64,000 nucleotides of DNA from contig NZ_BDBK01000011.1 in assembly GCF_001612945.1 (NCBI RefSeq), forward strand, positions 1 through 64,000, given 5' to 3'. How positions within the stretch are numbered: the stretch's first letter is position 1; each line of letters starts with the position of its first letter. The notes under the pieces were generated by a model. The model was not told the DNA's origin. It saw only the letters and a list, made by a program, of their open reading frames with translations, and ran no database searches. Positions 9,659-17,564 of the stretch are shown in pieces. The stretch comes from Nocardia inohanensis NBRC 100128 (lineage in GTDB: Bacteria > Actinomycetota > Actinomycetes > Mycobacteriales > Mycobacteriaceae). The position numbers and the translations under genes were made by a program.

Positions 9659-9731
9659 TGGAGCTAAGGGGACTCGAACCCCTGACCCCCTCACTGCCAG
9701 TGAGGTGCGCTACCAGCTGCGCCATAGCCCC
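9659..9731 (-). tRNA. tRNA-Ala(GGC), first copy
   Basis: A 73-base cloverleaf folds cleanly: 7-bp acceptor with the G3-U70 pair that marks alanine tRNAs, anticodon loop CTGGCAG (GGC, reading GCC), and a TTCGAGT T-loop. CCA is not encoded. Its 3' end faces the recombinase, the usual layout for an integration target. The anticodon stem differs from the copy at 50874 by one compensated base pair. Confidence 0.95.
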
Positions 9732-9871
9732 GGATGGGTGCGGTCGGTTTCCCGAGCGCCTGGAGAAAGGTACACCAGGGGTACCTAGGGAATGCAAATC
9801 GGGTGGTGGGCGACTCGCCGGGAGGGGGTGGGTGTTGGGTCGGGGGCGGGGATTCGATTCAGGATGGCTGG

Positions 9872-10537
9872 ATGGTGGCTGTGTTGGAGTTGAAGCGGGC
9901 GTTGGTGGTGCGGGTGGGGTTGGCGCTGTTGGGGATCGGTGCGTTTTTGGTGGTTACGGTTTCGGTGGGTGGCGGTGGGGTGGTTACGGGGTGGGATCGG
10001 GGGGTTTGGGAGTGGTTTGTGGGGCATCGGTCGGCGGGGTGGACGGCGGCGGTGTTGGAGTACACGTATTTGGGGAATCCGGTGCGGGCCATGGTGATTG
10101 CGGGGGTGGCCGCGGTTTGGGTGGCTCGGTGGAGTGGGGATCGGTGGAGGGGGGCGGTGATCGCGGGGACGGTGGCGGGGGCCGCGGGGGTGGGGACCGT
10201 GGTGAAGGAGATCGTGGGGCGGGGGCGGCCGCCGGAGGGGGCACGGTTGGTGGCGGAGACCAGCTTGTCTTATCCGTCGGGGCATGCGACTGCTACCAGT
10301 GCGCTGGTGGGGGTGTTGGTGATGATGTATGTGACGCGGCGGCCGGGGCGGGGGAAGGCTGTTGGCGCAGGGGTTTTGGGGATCGTGGTGGTGGGGGTGA
10401 TGTGTGCTACCCGGCTGTATTTGGGGGTGCACTGGTTTTCGGATGTGGTGGGCGGGGTGTTGCTGGGGAGCTCTGTGGTGGCGATTGCCGCTGTGGCACA
10501 GGTGATTCGGGGTGCGCGGGCGGACGGCGTCGCATAG
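9872..10537 (+). CDS. PAP2-family membrane phosphatase
   Basis: The 221-residue membrane protein carries the three acid phosphatase motifs of the PAP2 superfamily: KEIVGRGRP, then PSGH, then CATRLYLGVHWFSDV (the R-x5-H-x3-D catalytic set). About five or six hydrophobic helices surround them. Such enzymes dephosphorylate lipid phosphates, for example undecaprenyl diphosphate or phosphatidic acid, on the outer face of the membrane. The ATG at 9872 was chosen because the upstream extension is Gly-rich, non-hydrophobic and would run towards the tRNA; CAGGA lies 8-12 bases before it. Codon use is unusually rich in GGG, unlike its neighbours. Confidence 0.85.
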   Translation: MVAVLELKRALVVRVGLALLGIGAFLVVTVSVGGGGVVTGWDRGVWEWFVGHRSAGWTAAVLEYTYLGNPVRAMVIAGVAAVWVARWSGDRWRGAVIAGTVAGAAGVGTVVKEIVGRGRPPEGARLVAETSLSYPSGHATATSALVGVLVMMYVTRRPGRGKAVGAGVLGIVVVGVMCATRLYLGVHWFSDVVGGVLLGSSVVAIAAVAQVIRGARADGVA

Positions 10538-10603
10538 CGACCGGGCCGGGCGGGGTGGCCCCGCATCCGGCGCGGGGCATCAACTTTCCACGGGCAGGGA
10601 ACA

Positions 10604-10641
10604 GTGATGGCCGGCGTCGAGGGGACGACGCCGGCCATCAC
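10604..10641. terminator. Bidirectional terminator, PAP2 / P450
   Basis: A perfect 16-bp stem (10604-10619 with 10626-10641) with a 6-base loop AGGGGA sits between two convergent genes. Confidence 0.8.
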
Positions 10642-10658
10642 GATCGAGATGACTCGGC

Positions 10659-11831
10659 TCAGCGGGGCTGGACCGTGGTGGGCAGGCTTGCGAAGCCGCG
10701 GTTGTTGGAGGAGTGGATGCGTGTGGCGGCAGTGGCGTCGACGGTGTAGTCGCTGATGCGGGCGGTCAGTTCTTCCAGGCCGACGCGTAGTTCCAGCAGG
10801 CCCAGGTTCGAGCCGAGGCAGTGATGGCGGCCGCTGCCGAACACCAGGGAGGCGGAGGTGTCGCGGTCGAGGTCGAAACGGTCGGGGTCGGTGAAGACTT
10901 CGGGGTCGCGGTTGGCGGAACCGCTGAGCAGCAGCACCTTCGCGCCCGCCGGGATCGTCACGCCGTGCAATTCGACACCGGTGGTGGTGCTGCGCAACTG
11001 GGTTTGGGTGGCGGGATCCCAGCGCATGGCCTCGTTGATCCAGGCATCGGTGCGGCCGTCCAGGGCCTGCTTGCGGGCGTCGTCGTGCAGGGCGCCGGCG
11101 TTCCAGGCATTGCCGAAGGTCAGCATGCTGGTTTCGATGCCCGCGCCGACCAGCAGGATCAGCACGCCGACGATCTCCTCGGGGGTGAGGCGGTCGTCGC
11201 CGTCGGCGGCGTCCAGGAGGGCGGAGAGCAGATCGTCACGGCGGTCCGCGGCGCGCGCGATGGTCAGCTCGGTGTAGTAGCCGACCAGCGCCCCGATGGC
11301 CTGCATGGCTTCCGGGCGCAGATCGGTGGACTCCTCCTCGGTGTACATGATCTCCATGCCGAGCTTGCGGAGCATCTCCCGATCCGACTCCGGCACACCG
11401 ACCAGTTCGGAGATGACGTCGGTGGGGAACGGGCCCGCGAAATCCGCCATCAGATCGAAGGAACCGCGCTCCACCAGCGGCTCGATCAGCCCGCGCGCGA
11501 TCTCCCGCAGCCGCGGCTCCAGCCCCTGCACCCGATGCGCGGTGAAGGCCCGCAGCACCAGCCCGCGCAGCCGCGTGTGCTTGGGCGGATCCATCGCCAC
11601 GAAGGAGAAGAAGCGCTCGGCCTGCGGCCCCCAGAACGCCGGTTCCATGCGAATCCCATTGGCGCTGGAGAAGCGATCGGAGTCCCGCAGCGCGTCGCGT
11701 ACATCCGAGTAGCGGGACAGCGCCCAGAAATCGTCGGCCTCGTCGTGGTAAACCGGGGCCTCGGTACGCAACCTGGCATAGTACGGATACGGGTCGGCGT
11801 GGACGGCGAAGTCGTACGGGCTATAACGCAT
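10659..11831 (-). CDS. Cytochrome P450
   Basis: The 390-residue soluble bacterial P450 has all core motifs: I-helix GAGIETS (proton relay), ExxR as NEAMR, and the haem-cysteine loop FGSGRHHCLG. It is a monooxygenase needing external ferredoxin and reductase; none is encoded next to it, so it presumably shares cellular partners. The start MRYSPYDF fits the usual short N-terminus. It diverges from the SAM methyltransferase at 11866, with only 34 bp between the starts. Substrate cannot be inferred. Confidence 0.9.
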   Translation of the reverse strand: MRYSPYDFAVHADPYPYYARLRTEAPVYHDEADDFWALSRYSDVRDALRDSDRFSSANGIRMEPAFWGPQAERFFSFVAMDPPKHTRLRGLVLRAFTAHRVQGLEPRLREIARGLIEPLVERGSFDLMADFAGPFPTDVISELVGVPESDREMLRKLGMEIMYTEEESTDLRPEAMQAIGALVGYYTELTIARAADRRDDLLSALLDAADGDDRLTPEEIVGVLILLVGAGIETSMLTFGNAWNAGALHDDARKQALDGRTDAWINEAMRWDPATQTQLRSTTTGVELHGVTIPAGAKVLLLSGSANRDPEVFTDPDRFDLDRDTSASLVFGSGRHHCLGSNLGLLELRVGLEELTARISDYTVDATAATRIHSSNNRGFASLPTTVQPR

Positions 11832-11865
11832 GATCAGACACTAGTCGAAAAGGATTGGGGGCGTT

Positions 11866-12708
11866 GTGGACTCGGATTCCGCTCAGCTACCGGAGGCGGC
11901 CGGGGAGCCGCTGACGGCCCGGATCGACACCACCAAGCCGCATCCCGCCCGCCGCTACGACTACTGGCTGGGCGGCAAGGACAATTTCGCCGCCGACCGG
12001 GAATCGGCCGACGCGGTGGCCGAGGTGTTCCCCACGGTGCAATTGGCGGCGGTGGAGAACCGCAATTTCCTGCGCCGCGCGGTGGCCTATCTGGCGGCCG
12101 AGGCGGGTATCCGGCAGTTCCTCGATATCGGCACCGGGCTGCCCACCACCGGGAACGTGCACGAGATCGCCCAGGACATCGCGCCGGAATCGCACATCGT
12201 CTACGTGGACAACGACCCCATCGTGCTGCTGCACGCACGCGAACTGCTGGACAGCTCCCCCGCCGGCGCGACCGCCTACCTGGATGCGGATCTGCGCTCA
12301 CCGCAGCAGATCCTGAAGCACCCGGACCTGCTGCGAACCTTGGACCTGACCCGGCCGGTGGCGCTGATGCTCGTCGCGGTGCTGCACTTCATCACCGACG
12401 ACGAGCATCCGTATCAATTGGTCGAGGAACTGGTCGAGGCGCTGCCCGCCGGCAGCTACCTGGTCATGAGCCACGCCACCAACGACCATCTGGAGGATGA
12501 GGACGTGGCCCGCAACGCGGCCGCCAATCGGCGCAGCGGGGTGCCGTTCCAGCTGCGCTCCAGCGCCGAGTTCGCGCGGTTCTTCGAGGGCCTCGAGCTG
12601 ATCAGCCCCGGCATCACCGCGGTGACCACCTGGCGGCCGGAGGTGTACCGGCCGCATCCGCGCGCCGAGGCGGTCTCCATGCTGGGCGCGGTGGCGCGAA
12701 TTCCCTAG
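11866..12708 (+). CDS. SAV2177/DUF574-type SAM-dependent methyltransferase
   Basis: The 280-residue protein is a second member of the SAV2177-like family, with YWLGGKDNFAADR near residue 30, the SAM loop FLDIGTGLPT near residue 88, an acidic VDNDP motif for the ribose, and LHFI further on. GTG was taken as start; no strong ribosome site is visible and an alternative TTG lies next to it. Divergent from the P450 with a 34-bp gap. Its 3' end overlaps the convergent roadblock gene by four bases. Substrate unknown. Confidence 0.85.
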   Translation: MDSDSAQLPEAAGEPLTARIDTTKPHPARRYDYWLGGKDNFAADRESADAVAEVFPTVQLAAVENRNFLRRAVAYLAAEAGIRQFLDIGTGLPTTGNVHEIAQDIAPESHIVYVDNDPIVLLHARELLDSSPAGATAYLDADLRSPQQILKHPDLLRTLDLTRPVALMLVAVLHFITDDEHPYQLVEELVEALPAGSYLVMSHATNDHLEDEDVARNAAANRRSGVPFQLRSSAEFARFFEGLELISPGITAVTTWRPEVYRPHPRAEAVSMLGAVARIP

Positions 12709-13142
12709 AGCCGACCGGTGTCCTTGAGCACCCGGCGCGCCTGCGCGAACAGCATGCCGACATTCACGGTGCGGCGGCAGACCACCACGATCACCACGTC
12801 GTCGCGGCTCTCGGTGCGGATGAAAAGGTGCGTGAGGTTCTCGCTGTTGACCAGTATTTCCTGGAAATAGTGCCGGTCCAGGCGAATTCCGCGACGCTCC
12901 TTCCAGATGTCCTCGATCATCACCACATTGCGGCCCTGGAAAAGATCCAGCGTCGCCGCGGCCAGCAGGTCGAGCACTTCCTGTGGGTGATTGTCGACGG
13001 TCTCCACGGCCAGCAGCATTCCGGTGGCCATATCGATCGCGCCGGCGGCTACGCACTCGGGGACTTCGGCGCGCAATACCTTGACCATAACGGCGATTCG
13101 ATCGGTCAGGCTGCCCGGTCCGTTATTGCTCGACGTGTTCAT
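12705..13142 (-). CDS. Roadblock/LC7-like protein
   Basis: The 145-residue protein looks like a small alpha/beta roadblock-type regulator: a helix ending in VPECVAAGAIDMATGMLLA, then alternating strands such as LFIRTESRDDVVIVVVC. Such proteins usually modulate small GTPases or kinases in actinobacterial signalling clusters, but no GTPase is nearby here. The ATG overlaps the stop of the DUF4388-like gene (ATGA), so the two are co-translated and probably bind or act together. Confidence 0.65.
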   Translation of the reverse strand: MNTSSNNGPGSLTDRIAVMVKVLRAEVPECVAAGAIDMATGMLLAVETVDNHPQEVLDLLAAATLDLFQGRNVVMIEDIWKERRGIRLDRHYFQEILVNSENLTHLFIRTESRDDVVIVVVCRRTVNVGMLFAQARRVLKDTGRL

Positions 13143-13987
13143 TGCGTCCTCTCTGATTTCCACCCGAAGGCGGATCTTTGGAAACCACGGACCGGCTGCG
13201 GTGCGCGTGGCGGAATGGTGTCGTTGATGCCGCTGGCGCCCCGGCGGCGGCGCGGCAACATGGCGCGGGCCATCCCGCCGCGCGCGGGTTCGGGCTGCGG
13301 GGCCGGCTCTTCCGGTTCGGGATCGGGGGGCGCGATGAACAGCAGTTCGCCGTCGAGCATGCGCACCACTTCGACGGTGACCGCGTAGAGGCTGCGGCAC
13401 AGCAGCATGGCGATATCGCGGCAGCTGCGCCGGCCGTTCACCCACAGCAGGATCTCCTGGCGTTCCCGCGGGCCCGGCCCGGAGAGCAGGTCGCGCCCGG
13501 AATCGGTGAGCACCAGGCGATTCCGGTGCGGGGAGACGCGCCCGTGCGCGAGAGCGCGCAGCCGGCGTTCGGTCTCCAGCAGCAGCCAGGCGGGATCCAC
13601 GCCCGGAACCGGCGGCAGCACTTCGGAAGCGGGACGATGGCGGCCGCTGGGCGGGTCCTGCCAGAAGCAGCTGCCGATCCAGCCCGAGGTGATGGCGAAA
13701 GCGCCGTCCAGGGCGGCCATCAGCGCGACGACCCGCAGGTCCGCCAGCCCGCTGGAGGTGCGGCCGGGCCGCGCCAGCAATTGCCGCAATCCGGGCGCTC
13801 CGGGCGATTCCACCAGGATCACCTGACCGTGCACGATATGCAGATCACCACCGGGTTCACCGGCGACGCGGAGAATTCCGGTGCGGGCGGTGGCGGCGGC
13901 CTGCCCCAATTCACCGATCAATTCGCGAGCGGATTCCCGGCCGAGTGCGAGCAACTGTCCCGACTCGGCGAGCGGCCACGTCGTCAT
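13139..13987 (-). CDS. DUF4388/PatA-N-like protein
   Basis: The 282-residue protein has an N-terminal region with GILRVAGEPGGDLHIVHGQV and DLRVVALMAALDG, which resembles the DUF4388 (PatA N-terminal) fold. A middle part follows, then a winged-helix-like ILLWVNGRRSCRDIAMLL, then a Pro/Glu-rich linker and a basic tail. The ATG at 13987 has CAGGAG 6 bases upstream; longer frames have no such site. Coupled to the downstream roadblock gene. Probably a signalling or scaffold protein; family assignment is moderate. Confidence 0.6.
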   Translation of the reverse strand: MTTWPLAESGQLLALGRESARELIGELGQAAATARTGILRVAGEPGGDLHIVHGQVILVESPGAPGLRQLLARPGRTSSGLADLRVVALMAALDGAFAITSGWIGSCFWQDPPSGRHRPASEVLPPVPGVDPAWLLLETERRLRALAHGRVSPHRNRLVLTDSGRDLLSGPGPRERQEILLWVNGRRSCRDIAMLLCRSLYAVTVEVVRMLDGELLFIAPPDPEPEEPAPQPEPARGGMARAMLPRRRRGASGINDTIPPRAPQPVRGFQRSAFGWKSERTQ

Positions 13988-14166
13988 GCTCGAACTCCTG
14001 GATCGTTCAGCCTCGAATAGCTGAATATCCTGGCAGTCCAGCAGTTTTGGAGCAACAGAATCCGGCGAATTAGGGGTAAGGCCCCCTTGACGGATTCCAC
14101 CGCGGCGAAAGTTATTGCGCAGTAACAAGTACCGGCCGGTCGAAATCTATTACCGAGCGGGAGAAT

Positions 14167-15129
14167 TCAGCGGCCACGCCGGAGGACGTAATCCGCTAAC
14201 GCGCGCAGATCCGCGGAATTTTGAATACCCGATAAGCAAGCCTCGGCGGACCGCCCGAGCACATCCTCCGCGGGCTGGGACGCCACCCCCAGCTCCCGCC
14301 CGAACCGGTCCACGGCATCGACCGTCTCCGGGTCCGCATCCGCACACAACGCCCCCAGTGCGCACGCGCTGCCGTACAGCGCAGCCCGCTTGTGCCCCGC
14401 CGCCGAACGTTCCGCCGGGCTCACTTCGGCCGGTTGCCCGAACGCGCAATCGTGATGCTGCGCCAGGCACACTTCGATGATCGCCTCCTCGAGGCGCACG
14501 ATGCCGGCCAGTGCGGCGGCGGGGCCGCCCGCGAGGGTCCCGATGGCAAGGCTGTGCAGGGCATCCCCGACCAGCACGGCATCGCCCGCGCCCCATACCC
14601 GCCACACCGCGGGGCGACCCCGGCGCACGGCGTCACCGTTCATCACATCGTCGTGCACCAGCGTGAAGTTGTGCACCAGTTCCACGGCCGCGGCGGCATG
14701 TAATGCCCGGCCGGGCCCGCATCCGGTGGCGGCGGCCGCGGCGAGCACCAGCGCGGGCCGCACCCCCTTGCCCGAATACCCCTGCGTCACTACCCCTTTC
14801 ACATCCCACCACCCGAGCTGATACCCCACCATGTGGCGCAACTCCTCCGGTAGGTTGTCTACCGCCTCCCGCAGCAGCGGCGCGGTCAGCCGTTGCGCCC
14901 GCCGCAGCACGTGCGCGCCACCCCTCGCCCCGCCACGTCGCAATACTCGGGAACCGTCGCCCCGCGAATCTCCGCACCGAAGCCCGCCCGCGCCTTCGTC
15001 TTTCGAGAGCGAACCGGAACTTTCCCAAGGCGCACCGGCGATTTCGCCGTTCGCGGCCGCGCCGCCGCCCCCGCTTCCCACCGGTTCGCCGGTCCCGAAG
15101 GCCGGGTCGGCCGCTGTCGAGGAACTCAT
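14167..15129 (-). CDS. Polyprenyl synthetase-like protein with shortened C-terminal half
   Basis: The 320-residue protein aligns by eye with trans-isoprenyl diphosphate synthases, which build the C10-C20 diphosphates that feed terpene cyclases. After an unusual Gly/Ser-rich head of about 75 residues come GKGVRPAL, the first Asp-rich motif LVHDDVMNGDAVRRGRP, and a GHKRAALYG stretch. The second Asp-rich motif, normally QxxDDxLxxxxD, reads QPAEDVLG. The chain then jumps almost directly to a family-like C-terminus ADLRALADYVL, so roughly 60 residues seem to be missing. Its function as a synthase is doubtful. A GGAGGG site precedes the ATG. It lies 100 bp downstream of the terpene synthase, same strand, suggesting one operon. 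Confidence 0.75.
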   Translation of the reverse strand: MSSSTAADPAFGTGEPVGSGGGGAAANGEIAGAPWESSGSLSKDEGAGGLRCGDSRGDGSRVLRRGGARGGAHVLRRAQRLTAPLLREAVDNLPEELRHMVGYQLGWWDVKGVVTQGYSGKGVRPALVLAAAAATGCGPGRALHAAAAVELVHNFTLVHDDVMNGDAVRRGRPAVWRVWGAGDAVLVGDALHSLAIGTLAGGPAAALAGIVRLEEAIIEVCLAQHHDCAFGQPAEVSPAERSAAGHKRAALYGSACALGALCADADPETVDAVDRFGRELGVASQPAEDVLGRSAEACLSGIQNSADLRALADYVLRRGR

Positions 15130-15229
15130 GGCACCCTCCGATGACTTGATGACACCTATATGGCCGCGGCCTGCGTGGGCGGAACTCCCCCGTCACCGCG
15201 GACCGGCGGTGACAGCCGCAGCCAGCAGG

Positions 15230-17398
15230 TCAGATGGACGCGTTTCGGCGGCGCGCACGCAGGCTTGCCGCGCCGGCGAGCACGCTGGTGAAAGGAGAAC
15301 TCGAGACCCGGCCCGAGGGCGCCCGGCGGCGTTGGCGCAGCGTGGATTCCGGGTAGCGGGCGGTGGCGGTGTGCCAGGCGAGATTGCCCGCGAGATATTC
15401 GCGGAGGCGGCGGACATGGTTCAGCACGGCCGCGCGGGTTTCCTCGGGAAGTCGGTAGTCGGTGAAGAAGCCGGGGAGTTCGTCCCGGGTCAGGTGCTCG
15501 AACTGCCGGAGCCGTTCCTCGGCCAGGTCGGCGACGATGTCGCGGGCCGCTTCGCGCGAGCAGTGCAGGAAGGATTCGGTGAGATAGACGAGGTTGTGAT
15601 GCTCGCCGTCGTACTCGATCTCCTTCTGATAGGAGTAGAGGTCGTTCACGAGCGCGGCATGATCGTAGGCCGAATGCTCAAGTTGCCGAATGACACTCGC
15701 GTCGGCAATATCGGGATGCACTGTGCTCGAGCTGGTTCCGAGCGCCGCGAGGACCGCGCCACCGAAGGCGCGGCGGCGGTTGTCCAGGTAGTCGACCGGG
15801 TCCGGAATGCGGCGGCGGGATTCGTTCTCCAGCACCGATTCCCACGCCGTGATCATCTCCAGCAGCGCCGTGTGCAGCCGGCGGCGGCCGTGCGCGTCCG
15901 AGGCGGAGGCCGTCGAGTGCCACAGTTCCCGGAAGCCGTGTTCGAGGGGCGTGACCGGTGCGGCGGAGCCGTCGGTGAGCTGGGTCCGCAAGCGGCGCAG
16001 TTGTTCCCGTCCGCCCACCGGTTCGGCGCGGAAGACCTGGGAGAGCAGGTCTCCGGCGTAGAACCCCCAGGCGCACCAGCGCGCCCGGCGCACGAGTTCG
16101 CCGACGGTGGCATCACTGTCGGTCAGCGCGGCCAGGGCGGCGAAATCGTCCCGCCGCACCGATTCGGGCGTCCAGCCCGCACGCACATCCAGCATGCCCT
16201 TACCGGACAACCATTCCGGCAGATCGGCGCGCGCCGTGGCCAGGTGCGGATTGACCGTCACCGGATACGGCATGGACAGCGCGCCGACCGGCAACTGACC
16301 TGGCGTACGCGGCGGGGGCACCTGCTGATTCACCAGTATCCGCAGCCCGGGCCGCAGCCGGGCGACCCCGCTGCCGAGCCCGGCCGGACCGGTCGCCACA
16401 CCGCGGTTCATGTACCGGCTGGAGCGCAGATGCCATTCGTGGCCACCGGACTGCCAATCCTGCAAGCCGCGCACGTACCGCGCGACCGCGAGCTGTTCGG
16501 CGGCCGTCGCGCCGTGTTCCAGGAACAGTTGCGGCACATCGACTTCGGCGGTGTCCTCGAACTGCCGCAGCCGCGAGGTGATCAGATCGTTGACCAGATC
16601 CGCCGCGCGCTGGGTCGGCAAGCCCAGAAAGCGCTCCAGCACCAGCACCAGGTTGGCGTTCTCCCCCTCGACCCGCACCTCGCGCTCGTAGGAGAACAGG
16701 TCGTTGCGCAAATGCACCGCGTCGGAGAAGGTTTCGCACAGCACGTGCAGGGGCCGGGTATCGGCGAACCGGTCCGGCACCTCCGCCTCGGCCGCGAACT
16801 CGACCAGATTGGCCGACCACGGCGCACCCCCCACCCGCCTGCGCATCTCGAGATACTCGATGGGGTTGGCGACCCGCTCGCGCACGATATTGTCCAGCTC
16901 CCACAGGGATTCGACCATGAGATTGTGGGTGCTGCGCCGCATCCGCCGCCGCCAGTCCGCGGTCATGGCGGGCAGGGTGCGCAGCCAGCAGTCGAGCAGT
17001 CCGGCCTCGGAGGCATTGGCGGGTTCCGGTGCGGCACAGCCGGGTTCGGGCATGAACGCCTGTAGCCGTTCCAGATAGCGGACGGCCTCCACGCGCTGCT
17101 GGGGTTGTTTGAACTCGGCGAGGAAGTAGTCGTCGAAGTAGAAGACCCAGATGTACCACTCGGTGACCAGCGCCAGGGTGTCGGCGTCGCATTCGGGATG
17201 GGTGTAGGCGCACAGCAGCGCGTAGTCCATCCGCGCCAAAGTCTCGACATCCCAGATGGGTTGGCCGCCGGGCCCGGGTTCGTCGTGCATGCCCAGGCGC
17301 TGCGCCCAGGCGGCTGCGTGTTCGCGGGCGTGGTCGAGATGGGGGTTGAGGCGGGGCGGGTGCGGAAGATAGAACTCGGGCAATCTGAAGGGCTGCAT
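15230..17398 (-). CDS. Two-domain germacradienol/geosmin synthase-like terpene cyclase
   Basis: The 722-residue protein has the tandem class I terpene synthase layout of geosmin synthase, which turns farnesyl diphosphate into germacradienol (N-domain) and then geosmin (C-domain). The N-domain is complete: FQLP-like start (MQPFRLPEFYLPHP), Asp-rich FDDYFL near residue 90, and NSE motif NDLFSYEREVRVEGE. In the C-domain the NSE motif NDLYSYQKEIEYDGE is intact, but the Asp-rich site, DDYYP in known geosmin synthases, reads AGDLL. Product assignment is therefore open. A GAGAGG site lies 8 bases before the ATG at 17398. The polyprenyl-synthase-like gene follows. Confidence 0.85.
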   Translation of the reverse strand: MQPFRLPEFYLPHPPRLNPHLDHAREHAAAWAQRLGMHDEPGPGGQPIWDVETLARMDYALLCAYTHPECDADTLALVTEWYIWVFYFDDYFLAEFKQPQQRVEAVRYLERLQAFMPEPGCAAPEPANASEAGLLDCWLRTLPAMTADWRRRMRRSTHNLMVESLWELDNIVRERVANPIEYLEMRRRVGGAPWSANLVEFAAEAEVPDRFADTRPLHVLCETFSDAVHLRNDLFSYEREVRVEGENANLVLVLERFLGLPTQRAADLVNDLITSRLRQFEDTAEVDVPQLFLEHGATAAEQLAVARYVRGLQDWQSGGHEWHLRSSRYMNRGVATGPAGLGSGVARLRPGLRILVNQQVPPPRTPGQLPVGALSMPYPVTVNPHLATARADLPEWLSGKGMLDVRAGWTPESVRRDDFAALAALTDSDATVGELVRRARWCAWGFYAGDLLSQVFRAEPVGGREQLRRLRTQLTDGSAAPVTPLEHGFRELWHSTASASDAHGRRRLHTALLEMITAWESVLENESRRRIPDPVDYLDNRRRAFGGAVLAALGTSSSTVHPDIADASVIRQLEHSAYDHAALVNDLYSYQKEIEYDGEHHNLVYLTESFLHCSREAARDIVADLAEERLRQFEHLTRDELPGFFTDYRLPEETRAAVLNHVRRLREYLAGNLAWHTATARYPESTLRQRRRAPSGRVSSSPFTSVLAGAASLRARRRNASI

Positions 17399-17564
17399 AC
17401 GGGGCCCTCTCGCTAGCTGCGACAACGTGATCGGCGTCACATCATGGTAAAGCCCGGTTGCCGGATCGCCAATACTTCGCTGGGGTTCCAACCGACCGGT
17501 ATTAACGACGCGACTAACCTGGTCCGAGCGCCATCCCGGACCCGCGACCCGCAGGAGAACAGCC

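Noticed and set aside
9734..9871. N-terminal extension of the PAP2 gene
   Set aside because: Gly-rich, not hydrophobic, no ribosome site, and abuts the tRNA.
14831..17065. Long plus-strand frame opposite the terpene synthase
   Set aside because: GC-driven shadow; the minus strand carries clear terpene synthase motifs.
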